This document shows, piece by piece, positions 31,677-42,450 of a DNA stretch of 64,000 nt (position 1 is its first letter; each line of letters opens with the position of its first letter). Position numbers and translations under genes: made by a program. Source of the stretch: JAAZVM01 sp041694155 (GTDB taxonomy: Bacteria; Patescibacteriota; Gracilibacteria; BD1-5; UBA6164); contig JASMTS010000012.1 of NCBI GenBank assembly GCA_041694155.1, positions 1 to 64,000 on the forward strand, read 5' to 3'. The notes under the pieces are model-generated. The model ran no database searches. It was given only the letters and a program-made list of their open reading frames with translations, and had not been told where the DNA came from.

Positions 31677-31800
31677 ATTTAACTAATGCTCCGAGATTAT
31701 ATTAAAAAAAATTTAAAGTGCAAACTTTTTTTGTACTTTTTTTTGTTTTTTTTATATATAACCTGTGTTTTAGGCTTGTTTATGCTATTTATTTTTATAA

Positions 31801-31838
31801 AAAAATCAAGTATTTAATAAAAAATACTTGATTTTTGT
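31801..31838 (-). terminator. Terminator of ftsX
   Basis: Stem AAAAATCAAGTATTT/AAATACTTGATTTTT with a 5-nt loop immediately after the ftsX stop. Confidence 0.88.
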
Positions 31839-32719
31839 TACCTTAAATATCTTTTTGATGATATAAATCAACTCAATCATCCTATAACCATAAATAATAG
31901 TAATTCAAAAAACAAAATAGATAAAGAAAAATTAAAAGAATATATATGACCAAATACACTATTTAAATAATTTAATACTATATTAAACAAAATAAAATTA
32001 AATATAAATGATATGATAGCAAATATTATTCACTGCATAACAAATGGTCAATATATAAATACATTAGATCATCAAACCAGTTGTGTTATATATATTTCAT
32101 CTCTATAATAAAATATAAAATTGGATATAACACTATAAATAATAACAGCTATAGAAAAAACAAATATAAATATTATAATGTTTAATCAGGTTTTTAAAAT
32201 ATCTAGTACATTTGTTATATCCTCTATTTTTTGATACTGAGTAGAATAATTTGCAAAATAATCTTGTTTTGTTTCATCATTGGATAACAGATACATTTTA
32301 GATTCTATAAGAGAATTGACTCTTTCGTAATCTTCTAAATTGATATTTGATAATGCTATAGTATCTGGTAGAGGATTGTTTCTTTCTAGTATTTTTACAA
32401 GATTTGGTTCTTTTAATCTTATTTCAGCTAGAATATCTTCTTTTGTCTTGTATTCTACAACTATTTTATCATTAATATTGTATATATCATCTATTAAGTC
32501 TGTAATTTCAAGAGAGTTTCTATTGTAATCATCACTCAAATATAAAGATAAAGTAAGCTTTGAGTTTATAGAATCTATAAGCTTATAACTAACATCATCC
32601 AAAACAACAAGTATATTTATAAAAAACATCAAAAGTGTCAAAACAAGAAGTGAAGATATACTCAAAAACTTGTTTCTAAGAGTATTTTTTATTGAGTATT
32701 TTGTAATACGCTCAAACAT
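31838..32719 (-). CDS. ftsX: Cell division protein FtsX
   Basis: 293 codons. ABC-type permease-like subunit that links septal cell-wall hydrolases to FtsE. One helix near the N-terminus (SISSLLVLTLLMFFINILVVL, about 20-40), a large extracytoplasmic loop (40-175), then three C-terminal helices, including RDEIYITQLVGGSNVFIYWPFVMQG, the FtsX family signature. No ftsE lies in the window. Usual family length. The gene is divergent from the large 32894 gene. Confidence 0.88.
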
Positions 32720-32893
32720 AAAAATTAATTATTAATAACTTTTTTTAGTTTATATAATAAAATTTTTTTTGCAAATTTTACAAATAAACAAAAAACTAAC
32801 TATAATAAAAACTTCAAATGTCAAGATTAAAGCTTTGATGTAAAAATAAAAGTATGATATTATTAAAGTAAATAAATTTTTAATAATCTAAAA

Positions 32894-35665
32894 ATGCAAA
32901 ATAATATAGAATTTAATAGTTTTAGTGAAGCAAGAGAAAAAGACCTAAACCTAAGAGAAATAAAAGAATCCATAAAAAGACTTTCAGAAGCCCAAAGAAG
33001 AGAGTTAGCTCATGAAATAAATAATCAAATAATAGAGGAGCTACAAGATTGAATGGAAGTTCAAAGATGAGATGAATTAAACTTCTTAAAAGCTCTTACA
33101 TTAGAATGAAATACTATCAAATGGACTAATCAAAGAGAAGCTAATCTAATACATCCTTGAGATATTATAAAAGTAGAATGAACTAATATATTAAAAAACG
33201 GTGATATTATTTGAAATGTTACTGGTTTTAGTATTGAAAATAATTCAAGTTCTCAAGAAACACAAACAAACAGTACAGAATCTATACAAGAAGAAACACA
33301 AGAAGCAACAGATGAACAACAGGATAGTTCTGTTCAAGAAGATTCCAATGAACAAGAAACAAATTCTGATCAAGTACCAGATAGAGAAACTACAGAGCAA
33401 ACAGATACAAATGATGAAACAAGTGCTGATAGTTTTGATGAAGCATTGGATTGATTATCAGATGCAGTTTGACTAAATGAATCAACAGAAGAACAAAACA
33501 GATTAGAAGTAAAAGCTTATTCTCAAGATGGTGAAATATATATAATATGAGAAGACTGAGAGCCAGAAGTATTTACTACATCAAATATGTCAGAAAATTT
33601 TAGAGAGTCTATAGAAACAATACAAGAATCAAATAAAAAGATATCAAATTTTGAGATGATAATATCAGCATTAAACAAATCTGATAATGAAAAATATGGA
33701 GAACTTCAAAATGAATTCAATCAAAAAATACAAAACTTAGATATTTCTTCTAGTGAATCAATTGAACAAGTTATAGCATGGATAGATGAAAAAAATAATG
33801 AAATAACTGAAAATGAGCCTATAAACTTAGAAAATAAATATGAAGTAATATCATTTATAAGAGATATTGATAGTAATATTGCTAATGAATTATTGGTTTG
33901 AGAATTATTTGAATTAACTGAAATATCAGAAGAAGAACTAGAGTCATTTATTCAAAATCCATCAAATAATGCAGAATCAATAAAAAACCTTGTATGAGAA
34001 GAAAAATATAGAGATATAAGAGAAAATATCAGAGAAAAAAAGACTGAAGCTGACAATTATTTTGATGAATATAGGGATCAGTTTATAGAACAAGCACTAG
34101 AAAACTGACTAAATGCTCAAGAAGCTAGTGATATAGTGGATAATCAATACAAAAAATCTATAATAGATAGTTTTGTTGGAAGTTATACAAAAAATCAATT
34201 ATTATTAGCTTATGTAGAATGACTAGAACAAACTAGTAATTGGCATTGATATGAGGGTGAAAACAAGATGTTAGAAATGTTTTCTGACATTCAATGAGTA
34301 GGTTATTTTGATGCTAGTGATAGCACACTTGATTCATTAGCTTTTTGGTCAAAAGAATGATTCTTTATATTAGGTACTCAAGTTATAGCTATAGCTGCAT
34401 GAGCTGTTACAATGTGAGCTGGTTATGTATGAGTAAATGCTGCAGTTTGGTGAGCTAGATGATATAGATGAGTAAAAGCTCTTCAAACTGTTAGTAGAGC
34501 AGCCAATGCATGAAATAAATTTGCTCAAGCTTGAAGATTTTGAGCTATGAGTGCAGTATGAGGTAGTGCATTCAATGTTTGATATCAAGCGGCTCAGTGA
34601 GAAAACCCATTTACAAGTACTGATTGATACATGGAATCTATATTGTTTACATGAGCGTTTAGAGCAGTATGAGCATTATCAAATAGACTATGATGGTGAA
34701 TAGATACAACAAAGCCATTAGCAACACAAGCTGTTCAACTATCTAGACTTACAGCACTAGATACAGTTGCTTTTTCATCTATATGATTATGACTAGAATG
34801 AGTATTATTAGAACCAGGAGAATGGAATGCAGAACTTATAATGCAAGCAATAATTATGTCTGCAGCTTTTAGAATGGCATGAGCATGAGCTCAAAGGTTG
34901 AGAATGAGAAGAAATTGAGAAAAAGTAGAGATAGTTGAATGAGCTACTAGTACACCTGTAACATTTTTTAGACATAACCAAACTGGAAAAACTTATACAA
35001 GAACTTTAGATTGAAAATATTACAATCATAATTGAAGAGTTGTAAGTAACTTAAAACAAGAAAACCTAACAAGAGTTACTACAAGACAACAAAGCAAATC
35101 ATCATCAAATAGAGAAAGAGCATCAATATCTAGAGAAGCTATAAACACTCCTGAAAATAACAGTAAAATATTTAACAATTTAAGAGATAAGTTAAAAAAT
35201 ATTCCTGAAATAAGGTCAGAAATAAATAAAGCATTAGAAAGGATGCCCATTGTAAATTATCCATATAGAGCTGTTAGATTTCCTATACATAATGGAGAAA
35301 GAGTTAGGTGGCCTTTAAGAAAAATATGAGAAAGTATAGCTACACCAATAACTACACCTAGAGATGCTTATATAAATATAAAAAATTGAAACTACCCTCA
35401 AGCTGTTAAAAATATATTATTTAGTTCAAATGATATAACTTGGAAATGATGAATTATGAAAATTTGAGCATATTCAACAATACCAACAATTACAGAATGA
35501 GTTATTAAATTTAATGAAACTGGAGAATACCCTGATATGACATCGGAAGAATTTGTAGAAGAAGTATGAAAAGATTATTTATCTTATATGTATTTATGAG
35601 TTATTAATTCTATAATATTAGAAAACCTTTGATACTTTTCTGAAGAAGAACAAACTACTGAATAA
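32894..35665 (+). CDS. Large LysM-like/membrane protein of unknown function
   Basis: 923 codons, about 70 TGA-Gly. Not recognised as a whole. N-terminal helical region (1-50), then a LysM-like segment TIKWTNQREANLIHPGDIIKV (about 75-95), then a Gln/Glu/Thr-rich acidic linker and helical domains. At about 490-560 is a Gly/Ala-rich hydrophobic region (IAIAAGAVTMGAGYVGVNAA) that could insert in a membrane. The C-terminal third is basic. Size and composition resemble the gene immediately downstream, and both have their own terminators. Possibly a surface or secretion-associated scaffold (inference). Confidence 0.65.
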
Positions 35666-35682
35666 AATTCAGTAGTTTTTTT
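35652..35682 (+). terminator. Terminator of the 32894 gene
   Basis: Stem AAACTACTGAAT/ATTCAGTAGTTT overlapping the stop codon, followed by T7. Confidence 0.88.
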
Positions 35683-35709
35683 GTCTAATTGAGATAATTA
35701 TGATAAAAT
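35681..35709 (+). promoter_or_regulatory. Promoter of the 35741 gene
   Basis: TTGTCT (35681-35686) starting in the terminator T-run, 17-bp spacer, TAAAAT (35704-35709); ATG 31 bp further on. Confidence 0.55.
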
Positions 35710-35740
35710 ATTAATAAATTATATATATAAAAAATATAAA

Positions 35741-38482
35741 ATGGCACTTAGAAGTACACCAAGCGAAAATCCTAGTCATGAAATAGAAGAAATAAAGATT
35801 TGAGATGTAGAGCAAGATACATTTAGTCCAGAAGAAATACAAGAATACAAAGAAGTCTTGATAACTATGGAACAAGCAGAAAGACTAAGAGAATGAAGAA
35901 TTACTATAGAAGAAATATCTAGAATATGAAGAGAACAACTATGATCAGAAGTAGAATCTATAAACCAAGTTGAACAAAACCAAGAAAGACTTAATAATAT
36001 GACCAGAGAATCAGTTGAAAGAAGACAATGAGAACTAGAAGAAGCTGAAGAAAGTATTACTCAAAGACTGGCAGATGCTTGAAGCAGAGCATCTGAACAA
36101 GTAAGAGAACAAGCTTCTGAAGTAAGAAATCATGTAGAAAATGCTTCATGAGTATCTTCATTTATAAACTGGCTTGAATCAGCAAAACAAAAATGATGAA
36201 TAATGTGATTTTTTGCATCTATTGTTTTATGAATAACATGAATGCTATGACTTAATAAAGCAAATGAAGCAATAAATGAAGCTGAACAAGCAGCAGAACA
36301 AGCAGAAGAAGCTCTTAATGAACAAAATATAGAACAAACAAAACAAACTACAAAAGATACTATAAATGAATCTCTTTGAGACTATATTACAGATGACAAT
36401 AGAGAAAAATTAAATGAAGCTATAGACTGATTATCAGAAGAACAAGTTAGACAATTATATCACTCTATAGAATCGTGAGATTTTTCTATAAAAGATATAG
36501 AAAGAATAGTCCCTAACTTATTTACAGATATACTTGATGAAGCTCAAATAGAAAACATAAGAACCGAAATTGAAACAACTATAATAGAAAAATTATCAAC
36601 ATCAATAAAAGAAGAATATGGTATAGATGTAGAAATGGATGACAAAAAAAGACAAGACCTAGAAAACTTAGTCAAAGAAAATCTAGAGCTAAGTGATGAA
36701 AGAATAATGGAAATAAGAGAAATAGTAGAAAAAAGAGAATTTAGATACAGTGATTTATCAGAGGTTGGTTGAGAAGTAATGTTTAACTCTGTAAATGTTA
36801 TGTTTTGATTGATATCAAAATGAATAGTACCTATGTCTAATTTTACATTCAATTTTGTGGAAGCTAGTTGAAAAATGATAGCTATATGAGCAGGAGCTCT
36901 TTGAATAAATGAAAACATAAGCTTTGAAAATTTTCAACAAAAAATAGAAGATATGAATGAATCAGAAAAAGCTATGTTTGTATGAATGCTGTATAGAAAA
37001 TGAGGACTATTTTTATCACTAGTATCTAATATATCAGAACAAGTAAGTAGATCAGCTATATCAATGGTAACTAATACAACAGTATCTTCTAGTAGTCTTA
37101 TATCTGCTAGTGTTATGAATAATTTTGAAAAACAAGCTAATAATATAGACAGAATAGCTAGAGCCCTAGACCCTAGTAATTTGACTGATCATCGTGATAT
37201 TTTGAGGGCAGCAACAGATAATCTAGCAAAAGTGAGAGAAAATTATGTAATGATGGATTTAATTCAACAAGTTGACTGAGATGATGCTAATAAATATAGA
37301 CAATTAAAAAGATTATTATCAGAAAAAAATATCAGCATACCTTCTCATTCAGAAAATTTTGATGATTTATTAAGAGTATTATGAGAAAAAAATAATATTT
37401 CTTCAGCTGCAAGTAATAGATGATCGATTACATCTAGAATAGGTTTTTGAGCAAATGCTGAACTAAATAGACTTAATAGAAAACTAGAAACAATTTCAAA
37501 TGCTCAAAAAAGAATGTTCAATCCAAACTTTTTGACTGGATGACTTTCAAAAATTAGAGAAGCTATAAACATACCTGAAATATCTAGAATGTGAGATAGA
37601 TTATCTTTTCACTTTAATTCGCCAAGTCAAGCAAGAGATGCTCTTAGAAGACTTAATACATTAGCAAACAGATTTCCAGAACTATTAAAATGAACAATAG
37701 ACAAAGCTCCAATAATAATGGTTGCTTGAATAGCTGCAAATTCTGAAGAATGAGTAATTGAGTCACTAAAAGAACAAGTTCCATATCTTATTCCTCTAGT
37801 ATGACCAGTAATGATATTGATGAACTCTTGATGGACTTGGAAAGATTGAATACCAAAACCAATAGATCCTATGAATGTCTGAATATGAACAGCATTAATT
37901 ACTGTAGATTGAGCAATACTTTGAAGAGAGGCAATTAGATCATGATGGAGATGAGTATGATGATATATGATGAAACCATTTATGGATGTATATTCTATGG
38001 GTAGATGAGTAGCTGACATTGGTTATTCTGCAACCAGAACTGTAGCTAGATGATGAATTAGATCATGATTATCGCACTTTTGAAGAGAGGCAATTAGAAG
38101 AGTAAGAAATGTGCCTGGATGAAGTAGAGTTAGAGCAATGGCTTTGATATGAGTAGTAGGTTATATATGAATAAATCAACTACTAAAAGATTGAGAACAA
38201 ATAGAATGAATAGAAGACTTGATGACAAATTGAGAACTAGATATGGATAGAATAAATGAAGCAGCATGAGAATTGACAGATTGACAAAAAGAAGAAGCAG
38301 TTAGTCTTATATTAGAGGATGATTGAATAGAATGACTACAAATAAGAGTAATATCTAATAGAATGTTTATAAAGTCTAACAATCCTAGATTTCAGTCAGA
38401 TTACTTTATACATGATTATAATTTATTTGAACTACTAAAACTTGATCCAGATTATGATTTTGAATATACTCAAAATGCCTAA
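35741..38482 (+). CDS. Large coiled-coil membrane protein of unknown function
   Basis: 913 codons, about 70 TGA-Gly. Not recognised. Residues 1-140 are strongly helical and charged (LRSTPSENPSHEIEEIKIGD..., Glu/Arg/Gln-rich coiled coil), then a helix at about 155-180 (MGFFASIVLGITGMLGL) and another helical Glu-rich stretch. A second hydrophobic segment lies around 350-400 and a third near 645-720 (APIIMVAGIAA, VPYLIPLVGPVMILM). It ends in a short acidic domain. It probably forms a membrane-anchored structure. Twin of the preceding gene in size and style, without obvious sequence repeats between them. Confidence 0.65.
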
Positions 38483-38483
38483 G

Positions 38484-38510
38484 CTACACTTATATAAGTG
38501 TAGTTTTTTT
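38484..38510 (+). terminator. Terminator of the 35741 gene
   Basis: Stem CTACACTT/AAGTGTAG with loop ATAT and T7 tail. Confidence 0.88.
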
Positions 38511-38535
38511 GACTAAAAAACAAAAAATATATAAT
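38509..38535 (+). promoter_or_regulatory. Putative queA promoter
   Basis: TTGACT (38509-38514) formed from the terminator tail and TATAAT (38530-38535); the 15-bp spacer is short. Confidence 0.4.
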
Positions 38536-38569
38536 AAAAACCTATTATAAGATTATAATTATAAAAAAA

Positions 38570-39619
38570 ATGCAATTATCAGAATTTGATTACCACTTAC
38601 CAGAAGAATTAATAGCACAAAAACCTATAGAACCTAGAGACCACTCTAGATTATTAAAAATAGACCCCGTAAATGAAAAAATAAATGAATCAAAGTTTTA
38701 TGATATAATAAATGAATTGAGCGAAAATGATGTATTGGTACTAAACAAAACAAAAGTCATAAATGCTAGACTACATTGATACATAAAGAACAACTGAAGA
38801 ATAGCAGAGATATTTCTCCACAAACAAATAGACAGTCAATCTTGGGATTGTTTGGTTTTTCCTGGTAAAAAATTAAAACCTGGTAGAGAAATATATTTTT
38901 ATTTAAAAGACGAAAAAGAACCTATAATCAAAGCAATAGTAAAAGAAATGTCTGATAACTGAAGAATAATAGAGTTCAACAAGTCATGAATAGAGTTCTT
39001 AGAAGCAATAGACCAGCTTTGAGAAATACCATTACCTCCATATATAAAACAAAAATTAGAAAAAAATGAAAGGTACCAAACAGTATGGAGTGAAGTAGAA
39101 TGAAGTGTAGCTGCCCCTACTGCTAGTTTGCATTTTACGAATGAACTACTTAAAAAAATACAACAAAAATGAGTAAAAATAGAAAAAGTATTATTACATA
39201 TATGACTAGGTACATTTATGCCTGTAAAAACAGATAATATACTAGAGCATAATATGCATAGTGAATATATAGAATTGGAAGAATCTGTAGCAAAAAGACT
39301 AAATCAATATAAAAAAGATTGAAAAAGAATAATAGCAGTAGGTACTACATCAATAAGAGTACTAGAAAGTTTTGCAGATGATAAGTGAATGCTAAGCTAT
39401 TGAGAAAAAGATACTGATATTTTTATATATCCAGGATATAAATGGAGGTTTGTAGATGCTATTATAACAAATTTTCACCTTCCAAAATCTACTCTACTAA
39501 TGCTTGTTTCAAGCTTTGCATCAAAAGAATTTATATTAAAAGCTTATAATTATGCTACTCTACATAAGTTTAGATTTTTTTCTTTTGGTGATGCTATGTT
39601 TATACAAAATAAAAAATAA
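38570..39619 (+). CDS. queA: tRNA preQ1(34) S-adenosylmethionine ribosyltransferase-isomerase
   Basis: 349 codons. Penultimate step of queuosine synthesis on tRNA: transfers the ribosyl part of SAM to preQ1 at position 34. The start QLSEFDYHLPEELIAQKPIEPRDHSRLL, EIPLPPYIKQ, YQTVWSEVEGSVAAPTASLHFT, HIGLGTFMPV, GTTSIRVLES and TNFHLPKSTLLMLVSSFA are all QueA signatures. Normal length. No other queuosine gene is nearby, so preQ1 may come from elsewhere in the genome or by salvage. Confidence 0.95.
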
Positions 39620-39620
39620 T

Positions 39621-39648
39621 TTGACAATTATTATTTTTTATTTATTAT
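39621..39648 (+). promoter_or_regulatory. Promoter of the diguanylate cyclase gene
   Basis: Consensus TTGACA (39621-39626), 16-bp spacer, TATTAT (39643-39648); 37 nt to the ATG. Confidence 0.6.
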
Positions 39649-39685
39649 CGTGGGACATAAAGTTTTATTCATAATAAAATGATAA

Positions 39686-40789
39686 ATGAATTTAAAAGAA
39701 AAAAGCTCTCCATTATTAGAAGAAATCATTAAAGATGATAATATTTTTTGAATAGATGAAAAATCAATAAAACAATTCTCTCGTATATCAAAAGTAGGTC
39801 AAATGTTAGACCTAGTACAATGAAAAGAAATAGAATGACTAGATGAATCAAAGTTTGATACATCAAAACTTAAGTCACCAGAAGTGATAAATACAGCAAA
39901 TATAGTTTTATCAAAAATAAAAGATATTTTATGAAAAGACCCAGAAGAAATAAGAGGATCTACTATAGAGTGAATAGCTATAAAAATGTGAGACACACTT
40001 ATAGAAACTTGAGAATTAGAAAGTTTTGTAGTATGAAACTACATAAAAAGAATAGCTTATCAAGTGTCGAATATACATCTAAGATATGAAAGGTACTCAA
40101 AACATTTAGAAAATAGAGAGTTAAAAATAAAAAATTCTATAGATAATTTAACATGATTATTAACAAAAGAATCTATAAATAACTATATAGAATTAACATT
40201 AGATAAAAAAATAAATAATTTAGATTCAGAAAGTTATTGAGTAATATTAGTAGATATAGATTACTTTAAAGTATTAAATGATAACTTTTGACATATAGCA
40301 TGAGATATAGTATTAGAAGAAATATCAAAAATATTTAAACAATTTTTTAGAGATACAGATAAAGTAGCTAGATGGTGATGAGAAGAGTTTTTAATATTTA
40401 TGAAATGAGGTAATACAGATATTTACTGAAGAAAACTAGACCAAGTAAGAGCTTATATAGAAAAAAACTTGATAAGAATAGTTAACAATAGGATAAGACA
40501 AGAATGAAAAATTAATACTATAGGACTTAATACAATAACTATTAGTTCAGGTGTTACTGAATTAACTGACAATGATTGTTTAACAAGTGTCACAAAAAGA
40601 GCTGATGAAGCTTTATATAGTTCAAAATGAAATTGAAGAAATGCTGTAACTGTTATAAACAAGTTATCTGGTAAAAAAAAAGAGGACTGTAATAAATATT
40701 GCCCAGAATGATGTGAATGAAATCCAGAAATACACAAAAAATTAGTATGAGAAGATCAATGTCATATGATATATAGCACAAAAATGTAA
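39686..40789 (+). CDS. Diguanylate cyclase (GGDEF) with Cys-rich tail
   Basis: 367 codons. C-di-GMP synthase: the GGDEF domain runs from about residue 150 (DNLTGLLTKESINNYIEL) through GVILVDIDYFKVLNDNFGHIAGDIVL to the active-site RWGGEEFLIF, with both glycines encoded by TGA TGA (40376-40381). It ends near SSGVTEL and RADEALYSSKGNGRN. The N-terminal 145 residues are helical with no transmembrane segment, so the enzyme is soluble. An unusual C-terminal tail after the domain contains five to six Cys/His residues (CNKYCPECGEGNPEIH...CHMIYS) and may bind metal. Own promoter and terminator. Confidence 0.9.
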
Positions 40790-40810
40790 GGCAAAGAAAC
40801 TAGAGTATAA

Positions 40811-40847
40811 AAAAAGAGTAATTTTTTAAAAATTACTCTTTTTTTAT
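40811..40847 (+). terminator. Bidirectional terminator
   Basis: Stem AAAAAGAGTAATTTTT/AAAAATTACTCTTTTT between convergent stops at 40789 and 40847. Confidence 0.88.
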
Positions 40848-41857
40848 TAATCAATATCTACTATTTCGATATCAAAATTTAATGTTTTTCATGCAAGTTG
40901 ATGATTTGTATCAACGGTAATAGTTTCTTCATCAGTATCAATTATAGTAAGTGGTCAAAACTGAGTTGGTAATACTGAATCTTTTTCTAAAGGTATACCT
41001 GCATCAGCAAAACTTTGTAAGTCAGCTTTTGGCACTACTTGTTTGTTTTCTTCACTATATTCTCAATAAGCTTCGCTTGGTTCTAATGTAATAGACTTTT
41101 TATCTCCTATTTTCATTCAAACTATAGCTTTATCAAAACCAGGTATCATTTGTCATACTCAGGCAACAAATTCTAAAGGTTCTTCTCTGTCATAACTAGA
41201 ATCAAATTTGTCTCATGATTCTAAAGTACCCGTATAATGAACTTTTACTTTTGAATTTGCTTCTATTTTTAAATCTTTTTTATCTTCCATATTTTGTTTT
41301 AAAAAATTATTATATCTATCTATTGCCTCTTCCTTATCAAAAGAATAATCCTTAAGGCTTCATCCTTTGAATTCTTTTATTTTTGCATTAATTATTTTTA
41401 CTTCTTTTTCTGGTCTGTCATTTGAGTCTGTTTTTGCTTTTGATATTTTATCAACATTATCAAATCAATCTACTACTTCTCAAAATACAGAGTGTTTATT
41501 ATCCAAATAATTATTATCAGCTACATTTATAAAAAATTGGCTTCAATTAGTATTTGGACCAGCATTTGCCATAGAAACAGTATATTTATAATTTTTTAAT
41601 TCAGGATGAAACTCATCTACAAAATTTTCTCAATATATACTTTTTCATCACATACCAGTTCCATCTGGATCTCATCATTGAATCATAAATCATTTTATTA
41701 TCCTATGAAAAATAATTCAATCATAATATCAATCTGAAGCTAAACCTATAAAATTATTAGTAGTTATAGGCGCAAGCTCGGTTTCTAATAATATAGTAAT
41801 AACTCCTGAGCTAGTTTTTAGCTCGGCAACTATATCTCATTCATTATATTTATACAT
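40847..41857 (-). CDS. Cyclophilin-FKBP fusion peptidyl-prolyl isomerase
   Basis: 336 codons with two unrelated prolyl isomerase domains. Residues about 6-165 are a cyclophilin: TNNFIGLASDGYYDGIIFHRIIKGFMIQGGDPDGTGMGG contains the catalytic FHR, then SQFFINVADNNYLDNKHSVFGEV. Residues about 190-336 are an FKBP of the SlyD type: KVKVHYTGTLESGDKFDSSYDREEPLEFVAG, MIPGFDKAIVGMKIGDKKSITLEPSEAYGE and an inserted flap domain ending DTNHQLAGKTLNFDIEIV. No signal peptide, so cytoplasmic chaperone activity is likely. The FKBP half is a paralogue of the lipoprotein encoded just upstream. Confidence 0.93.
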
Positions 41858-41875
41858 ATTTTTTTACTTTTTTTA

Positions 41876-42424
41876 TTATTTAACTATTTCTACTAACTCT
41901 ACATCAAAGTTAAGAGTTTTTCAAGCCATTGGATGATTCATATCAACTGTAACATCTTCTCAATCTATTCATACTATCTCAAACTCACCATACATAGTTG
42001 GCAATACAGCTCATGTTTGAATAACTATTCCATTTTCTTCAAAATCAGATAATTCTGATTTTTGAATTATATCATAATTTTCTTCTGTTCTTTCACCATA
42101 AGCTTCACTTGGTTCTAAAGTAATAGATTTTTTATCACCTACTGACATACCTATAACAGCGGCATCAAATCATGCTATCATTTCTCCAGCTCAAGTAGTG
42201 AATTCTATTGGTTCTCCTCTATCATAACTAGAATCAAAAACTTCTCAGTCTTGAAAAGTTCATTCATAATGAACTTTTACAGTATTTCCATCTTCAACAG
42301 TAGCTGTTTGATCAACTTCTACTCAAACACTTGCTCAAGAATTAGTTTCATCTTGTAAATTATTATCAGAAGCACAAGATGCTAAAAAAACTGATAATAT
42401 ACTTAATAAAATTATTTTTTTCAT
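41876..42424 (-). CDS. FKBP-type peptidyl-prolyl isomerase lipoprotein
   Basis: 182 codons. The N-terminus KKIILLSILSVFLASCASDN has a lipobox (LASC), so the mature protein is expected to be lipid-anchored at the cell surface after Cys-16. Then an FKBP/SlyD-like domain: VKVHYEGTFQDGEVFDSSYDRGEPIEFT, MIAGFDAAVIGMSVGDKKSITLEPSEAYGERTEE, and DMNHPMAGKTLNFDVELVEI. Close relative of the FKBP half of the next gene, 18 bp downstream; likely co-transcribed and arisen by duplication. It probably folds exported proteins such as the S-layer. Confidence 0.92.
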
Positions 42425-42450
42425 AATAATATAATGTTAACTTTTAAAAT

